Shown here piece after piece: positions 60,376 to 64,000 of a stretch of 64,000 bases of DNA (position 1 is the first letter of the stretch; every line of letters starts with the position of its first letter). Source of the stretch: Opitutia bacterium. GTDB lineage: Bacteria > Verrucomicrobiota > Verrucomicrobiia > Opitutales > Opitutaceae. Position numbers and translations under genes: made by a program. The notes below the pieces were generated by a model. That model did no database searches, was not told the origin of the DNA, and worked only from the letters and a program-made list of their open reading frames with translations. The DNA lies in the NCBI GenBank assembly GCA_016217595.1, contig JACRHS010000018.1, positions 105,096 to 169,095 on the forward strand, given 5' to 3'.

Positions 60376-60391
60376 GAGACTTTGAAGTCTC
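60376..60391. promoter_or_regulatory. Perfect palindrome in the 591-base gap before the patatin gene
   Basis: GAGACTT-TG-AAGTCTC. The gap 60122-60712 otherwise holds no ORF, RNA or riboswitch I could recognise. The palindrome is an operator candidate. Confidence 0.35.
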
Positions 60392-60712
60392 CTTGGCATC
60401 GCGATTCCTGCGGGCTGGCTGGAGTAAGTGAACCGCGATGACTGACTACTTGATCTTGCACCGGTAGCAGCCAGCGGAGCGGGCGCAAGAACACGGAGCT
60501 TAACACAGGTTTCCTCTCGCGTGTACGGCGAGAATCCGATTGCCGGCCGTCCTTCAAACGCTATGTCTAAACGCCATCGCGCTCGGAACGCAGCCACTCC
60601 GGGCTCTGCCAGACCGGCTCACCACCGCTCGAAAACCCTCCCGTCACAGTCTATCCCGGTATCGCGCGACGCGCTCGCGCGCATCGCCCTCTTTCCTCTG
60701 TCCCCATAAACC

Positions 60713-61726
60713 ATGTCGCAATTCGTCAACCTCGTATTTGAAGGCGGCGGCGTCAAAGGCATCGCCTACGCCGGCGCGTTGGAAATTCTGGAACAGCAAA
60801 ACGTGATGCCAGACATCCGGCGCGTGGCCGGCACGTCGGCCGGCGCGATCACGGCGGTGCTCGTCGCCCTCGGCGCCCGCAGCCAGGACGTGGCGGCCAT
60901 CGTCGGCAGCACGCATTTCCGCGCATTCATGGACGATTCGTTCACCATCGTTGGCGACATCGACCGGCTCATCCATGAATACGGCTGGTACAAGGGCGAC
61001 GCGTTCGCCGACTGGATGCGCAAGCAGATCCATGTGCTCTGCGGCAACTCTGAGCTCACCTTCGCGCAACTGGCGGCCAAGGCCCAGACGGCCGGCAGCG
61101 CCTGCCGCGATCTCTATATCATTGGGACGAATCTCTCCCTGCAAATGCCGACGGTGTACTCGGCGGACACCACGCCAGACACGCCGATCTGGCAGGCGGC
61201 GCGCATTTCCATGAGCATACCGCTGTTCTTCGCCTCAGTGATGCAGGCGAAGCAGGTGCTCGTCGATGGCGGTGTGACGTGGAACTACCCGCTCGATCTG
61301 TTCGACGATCGCAAGTACGTCGCGCCCGGCAGCCCATGGGAGCCGCCGCTCGTCGACTATCCGACGGCCTATGACGCGAACCACATTTTCAACAAGCAGA
61401 CGCTCGGGTTCCGCGTGGACACGCAGGACGAGATCAAGGCCGAGAAGGAATCCTGGGGCCTGCCGCCGCAGAAGATCGACAACTTCGTGGATTATTTGCG
61501 GGCGCTGGTCGGGTTCATGAACGACATGGCGAACAAGATGCACCTGCACACCAATGACTGGCACCGCACGGTCGCCATCGATGCGGGGGGCGTGAGTGCC
61601 ACGGATTTTGATCTGAGCGACGCCCAGGTGCAGCTGCTCATTGGCAACGGCCGGACCGGGACGACGAACTACTTCAATTGGTTCAACGACCCCGCCTCCG
61701 CGCCCCCGCCGATCAACCGCATCTGA
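60713..61726 (+). CDS. Patatin-like phospholipase
   Basis: A 337-residue patatin. 'GGGVKGIAYAGAL' is the oxyanion motif, S42 lies in 'VAGTSAGAIT' (GxSxG) and the catalytic Asp in 'VDGGVTWNYPL' (DGG). It hydrolyses phospholipids or lysophospholipids. No signal peptide, so it may act at the inner face of the membrane. The ACP-like gene follows after 108 bases. Confidence 0.92.
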   Translation: MSQFVNLVFEGGGVKGIAYAGALEILEQQNVMPDIRRVAGTSAGAITAVLVALGARSQDVAAIVGSTHFRAFMDDSFTIVGDIDRLIHEYGWYKGDAFADWMRKQIHVLCGNSELTFAQLAAKAQTAGSACRDLYIIGTNLSLQMPTVYSADTTPDTPIWQAARISMSIPLFFASVMQAKQVLVDGGVTWNYPLDLFDDRKYVAPGSPWEPPLVDYPTAYDANHIFNKQTLGFRVDTQDEIKAEKESWGLPPQKIDNFVDYLRALVGFMNDMANKMHLHTNDWHRTVAIDAGGVSATDFDLSDAQVQLLIGNGRTGTTNYFNWFNDPASAPPPINRI

Positions 61727-61834
61727 CACAATATCCGCCCCGAATCGTCTCGTCGGTGCAGAGCTGGACACTCATCCGACTCCCCATCCGGAATAAGTTC
61801 CGGATGGTCGCTGGCACGACGACGAAAGAACAAT

Positions 61835-62368
61835 ATGGGTCTCGACTCCGTTGAGCTGATTCTCGCGTGGGAAGAATCATTTGGCATCACCATTTCGGAT
61901 GCTGAAGCGGCGACCATGTTCACGACCAGACTGGTCACTGAGAGTGTCTACGCAAAAATCCGATCAGATCAGCCGGAGGATCAAGGGTGCCTTTCGTTGC
62001 GGGCGTTTTTCCGATTACGGAAGGCTTTCGCGGAGGAAGGCATTTCGCGGCAAGAGGTGCGGCCGGACGCAAAGGTGGCAGATTTTGTGCCCCGACCACG
62101 ACGTCGTGAGATTTTGGGCGCAGTATCCGAACGCGCCGGATTGGGGCCGTTGAAGCGTGTGCCTTTTGCACTGCAGTTCACGTTTGGCAGGGTTCGGGAT
62201 ATGGTCAGTGACGCCGTCATTGGAAAGCATGAGATGCTACGACTACCGGGCCACGGTTGGTCGCAGGCTCAGGTGAGAGAAGTTGTCCGGGCGGTCTTGT
62301 TTACCCAGCAAGCGTTGCGCGGATTTTCTGATGACGACAAATTTGTGGAAGATCTTGGGATTAATTGA
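61835..62368 (+). CDS. Acyl-carrier-protein-like protein, apparently permuted
   Basis: A 177-residue protein. The N-terminus 'MGLDSVELILAWEESFGITISDAEA' looks like ACP helices II-III, with Ser 5 as the likely phosphopantetheine site. The C-terminus, ending 'SDDDKFVEDLGIN', looks like ACP helix I and the loop that normally precedes the DSL motif. About 80 residues of unknown fold lie between. Whether this is a permuted or split ACP, or a known long ACP-like family, needs structure comparison. Confidence 0.7.
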   Translation: MGLDSVELILAWEESFGITISDAEAATMFTTRLVTESVYAKIRSDQPEDQGCLSLRAFFRLRKAFAEEGISRQEVRPDAKVADFVPRPRRREILGAVSERAGLGPLKRVPFALQFTFGRVRDMVSDAVIGKHEMLRLPGHGWSQAQVREVVRAVLFTQQALRGFSDDDKFVEDLGIN

Positions 62369-62434
62369 TGGAGAGCGATTTTGCATGTGCGGAATAGGGT
62401 CTGTGCACAACTGCGCTGTTGCTCGGTGCCGTTT

Positions 62435-62459
62435 GTAACAGAGCTGTTACGATATAAAA
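62435..62459. promoter_or_regulatory. Palindrome followed by a TATA-like box upstream of the CHRD gene
   Basis: GTAACA-GAGC-TGTTAC (62435-62450) followed directly by GATATAAAA. It lies 149 bases upstream of the CHRD gene's ATG and may be an operator overlapping its promoter. Confidence 0.45.
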
Positions 62460-62598
62460 TTAGCGCGGCGGGAGGCGCGGAGCATGTTGTTGGGCCTTAT
62501 CTTCAGCGTGGCTGGATGGTTCGACGATCCCAGTGCGATTCTCGTGTCGTCCGCTGCACCGGATCGGGCCTGCGTTCTCAACGTCACCTCCCTCCGCC

Positions 62599-63825
62599 AT
62601 GAAAAACTTCCTCCGTTTGCAGCTCTGCCTCGTCGGGCTGGCTGCGCTGTTATCTACCTCCTCAGCTCAAATCATAGAGTTTCGCGCTGTCATCAACGCC
62701 GCCCAGGAAACGCCCGTCAACTCATCGCCCGCCACGGGCACGGCGGTCTTATTCTACGACCTCGCGACGAACACATTTAACCTCTCCATCACGCTCAACG
62801 GATTCGCCAATACCCTCACCAACTCCCACATTCACGAGGGCCTGCCGGGCGTGGCGGGCGGAGTCGTGACGGGGCTCGGGGCGGAGGCGGCCTACACGCG
62901 CTCCGGGAGCACGCTCACGGCGACGTTCCGCGGGCTTACGCATGGCGGCGACCGGCTCAAGCTGCTGCAAAATGGCGCGTATTTGAATTTCCACACCGCG
63001 GCGTATCCGGGCGGAGAAGTGCGCGGCCAGCTTATCGCGCAGCCCAAGCGCCTCACCGCGCTCATTGATGTCGCGCAGGAGCAGGCGGCCTTGCCCGCCA
63101 CGACCATCAATTCGCGGGCGTTTGGCGCGGCGCTCATCAGCTACAACCCGGGTACGAGCAAGATCACCTTCAGCATTTGCGTGTACGCGTTCACGAACAC
63201 GTTTAGCAATTCGCATTTCCACGAGGGCGCGCCGGGCGTCAGCGGCCCAGTGGTGCACGGCATCGGCGCGGCTTCCGTTTACAACGTGGCGGGCGGCGTC
63301 ATCTCGAAAACATTCAGCGACCAGACCTATGGCGGTGATCCGATTCGGCTGCTGACCGGCGGGACGTATCTGAATTTCCACAGCAACGTGTATGCTGGTG
63401 GCGAGATTCGCGGGCAGGTGTTGTCGAGCGATGAAACGCCCTCCTCGCGGCTGGCCAACGCGTCAACCCGCGGACTCGCGGGCGCCGGTGATCAGGCGCT
63501 CATCACCGGCTTCGTGGTGCAGGGGCCCGAGCCGGTGGGCGTGGTAATTGGGGCGCGCGGTCCGTCGCTCACGCGCTTTGGCGTGGCCGGGGCGGTGGCG
63601 GATCCCGCGTTGACGATCTACGATTCGCGCGGGCTTTTGGTGGCGTCCAACGACAATCAGGCGCTCGGATTCACGACATCGGCCCCGCCGTTTTACGATG
63701 CGAAGGACGCGGCGTTGCGGCTGATTCTGCCGCCGGGCGTCTACACCGTGGTGATTAACGGCGTTGGCGGAGTCCCCGGCGTCGCGCTCGGCGAGATCAC
63801 CGAGGACCGCAATCCTTCTCTGTAG
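62599..63825 (+). CDS. Exported CHRD-domain protein with an Opitutaceae-type repeat domain
   Basis: A 408-residue protein with a signal (about 1-24, 'SSAQ'). Two CHRD domains (about 25-150, 'NSHIHEG' and 'GGEVRGQL', and 155-285, 'NSHFHEGAPG' and 'GGEIRGQV') are followed by one repeat domain ('ALITGFVVQGPEP...VIGARGPSLTRFGV') of the kind also found in the lyase gene at 26223-28754. Likely surface or extracellular. The start is the ATG at 62599. Confidence 0.87.
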   Translation: MKNFLRLQLCLVGLAALLSTSSAQIIEFRAVINAAQETPVNSSPATGTAVLFYDLATNTFNLSITLNGFANTLTNSHIHEGLPGVAGGVVTGLGAEAAYTRSGSTLTATFRGLTHGGDRLKLLQNGAYLNFHTAAYPGGEVRGQLIAQPKRLTALIDVAQEQAALPATTINSRAFGAALISYNPGTSKITFSICVYAFTNTFSNSHFHEGAPGVSGPVVHGIGAASVYNVAGGVISKTFSDQTYGGDPIRLLTGGTYLNFHSNVYAGGEIRGQVLSSDETPSSRLANASTRGLAGAGDQALITGFVVQGPEPVGVVIGARGPSLTRFGVAGAVADPALTIYDSRGLLVASNDNQALGFTTSAPPFYDAKDAALRLILPPGVYTVVINGVGGVPGVALGEITEDRNPSL

Positions 63826-63890
63826 CGGCGCGCTGCGTTTGTCACGCGAACGAGTCCAACTGTGATTGCCTCGATTTGGTGGACAGAGGA

Positions 63891-63976
63891 CCGAGTTATT
63901 CATGAATCTCGCGGAGCCCACCGCCCTGAGCCCAACAGGGCGGCGGTGGGCGTGAGCGAGATTTGGGAATAACTCG
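63891..63976. repeat. Nested inverted repeat, possible small mobile or REP element
   Basis: Outer arms CCGAGTTATTC..AATCTCGC and the inverse GCGAGATT..GAATAACTCGG; an inner pair GCCCACCGCC-CTG / CAGGG-CGGCGGTGGGC (3-base bulge). Total about 86 bases after the CHRD gene. No coding potential. Confidence 0.6.
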
Positions 63977-64000
63977 GTTGGGATGAGGGCGGCGCAAGGA

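Noticed and set aside
60122..60712. Riboswitch in the long gap before the patatin gene
   Set aside because: No known aptamer core could be recognised by eye; only a short palindrome stands out.
1..64000. CRISPR array
   Set aside because: No regularly spaced identical repeats of 24-40 bases were seen; the palindromes are single or paired and unevenly placed.

Overview
This is a GC-rich, gene-dense chromosomal window with no rRNA, tRNA, CRISPR or phage structural genes that I could find. Several traits suggest a Gram-negative relative of Opitutaceae (Verrucomicrobiota). They are LPS heptose genes (hldA, gmhB), many lipoprotein and export signals, an NfeD-NfeD-FloA operon, a two-domain ThyX, a bacterial alpha-2-macroglobulin, a 'GARGPSLTRFGV'-type repeat domain shared by two exported proteins, and short palindromic repeats of several families. 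The taxonomic call is inference from family content, not from a marker gene.

Layout. 1-5 kb: heavy-metal RND efflux genes on the minus strand (pump partial at the window edge, adaptor with two metal-binding modules, TolC-like lipoprotein, Cys/His-rich exported YHS-like protein). They are divergent from a three-gene unit arranged like CnrYXH: short membrane protein, periplasmic metal-sensor-like protein, ECF sigma. 5-12.3 kb: coiled-coil membrane protein, MazG-like protein, WYL regulator, two VOC proteins, a thioredoxin flanked by direct repeats, and a DUF2249-Crp/Fnr operon with an FNR-type box upstream. 12.3-17.7 kb: M24 peptidase, hldA-gmhB, Fpg, sugar isomerase, TonB-C protein. 17.7-19.2 kb: a second copy of the Y-X-sigma unit with the same gene order and a matching promoter. 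19.3-26 kb: namZ-lacI-dehydrogenase, a sensor kinase, two overlapping RNA methyltransferases. 26-36 kb: alginate-lyase-like protein, DUF1573 protein and alpha-2-macroglobulin in one minus-strand run. 36-45 kb: ThyX, nuclease-fold protein, aldose epimerase, NfeD/FloA operon, AlkZ/YcaQ-like glycosylase. 45-54.5 kb: a third ECF sigma, OPT transporter, CE7 esterase, MTAP-like phosphorylase, oxidoreductase, and an ORF6N/GIY-YIG pair. 54.8-64 kb: exported and envelope proteins (HEAT-like, M15 and NlpC/P60 proteins each with twin discoidin domains, NHL-like, patatin, ACP-like, CHRD).

The strongest new signal is regulatory. The sequence AGGGATTTT-N11-GTTAT occurs twice, head to head, between the first Y-X-sigma unit and the metal-efflux genes. 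It occurs once more, with N12, upstream of the second unit. This predicts an autoregulated ECF regulon controlling the efflux operon, with a duplicated module that has no pump beside it. Other notable signals are an A2M gene that is mosaic in base composition and carries an in-frame palindromic repeat, two gene segments bounded by decayed direct repeats, and a perfect FNR-type operator.
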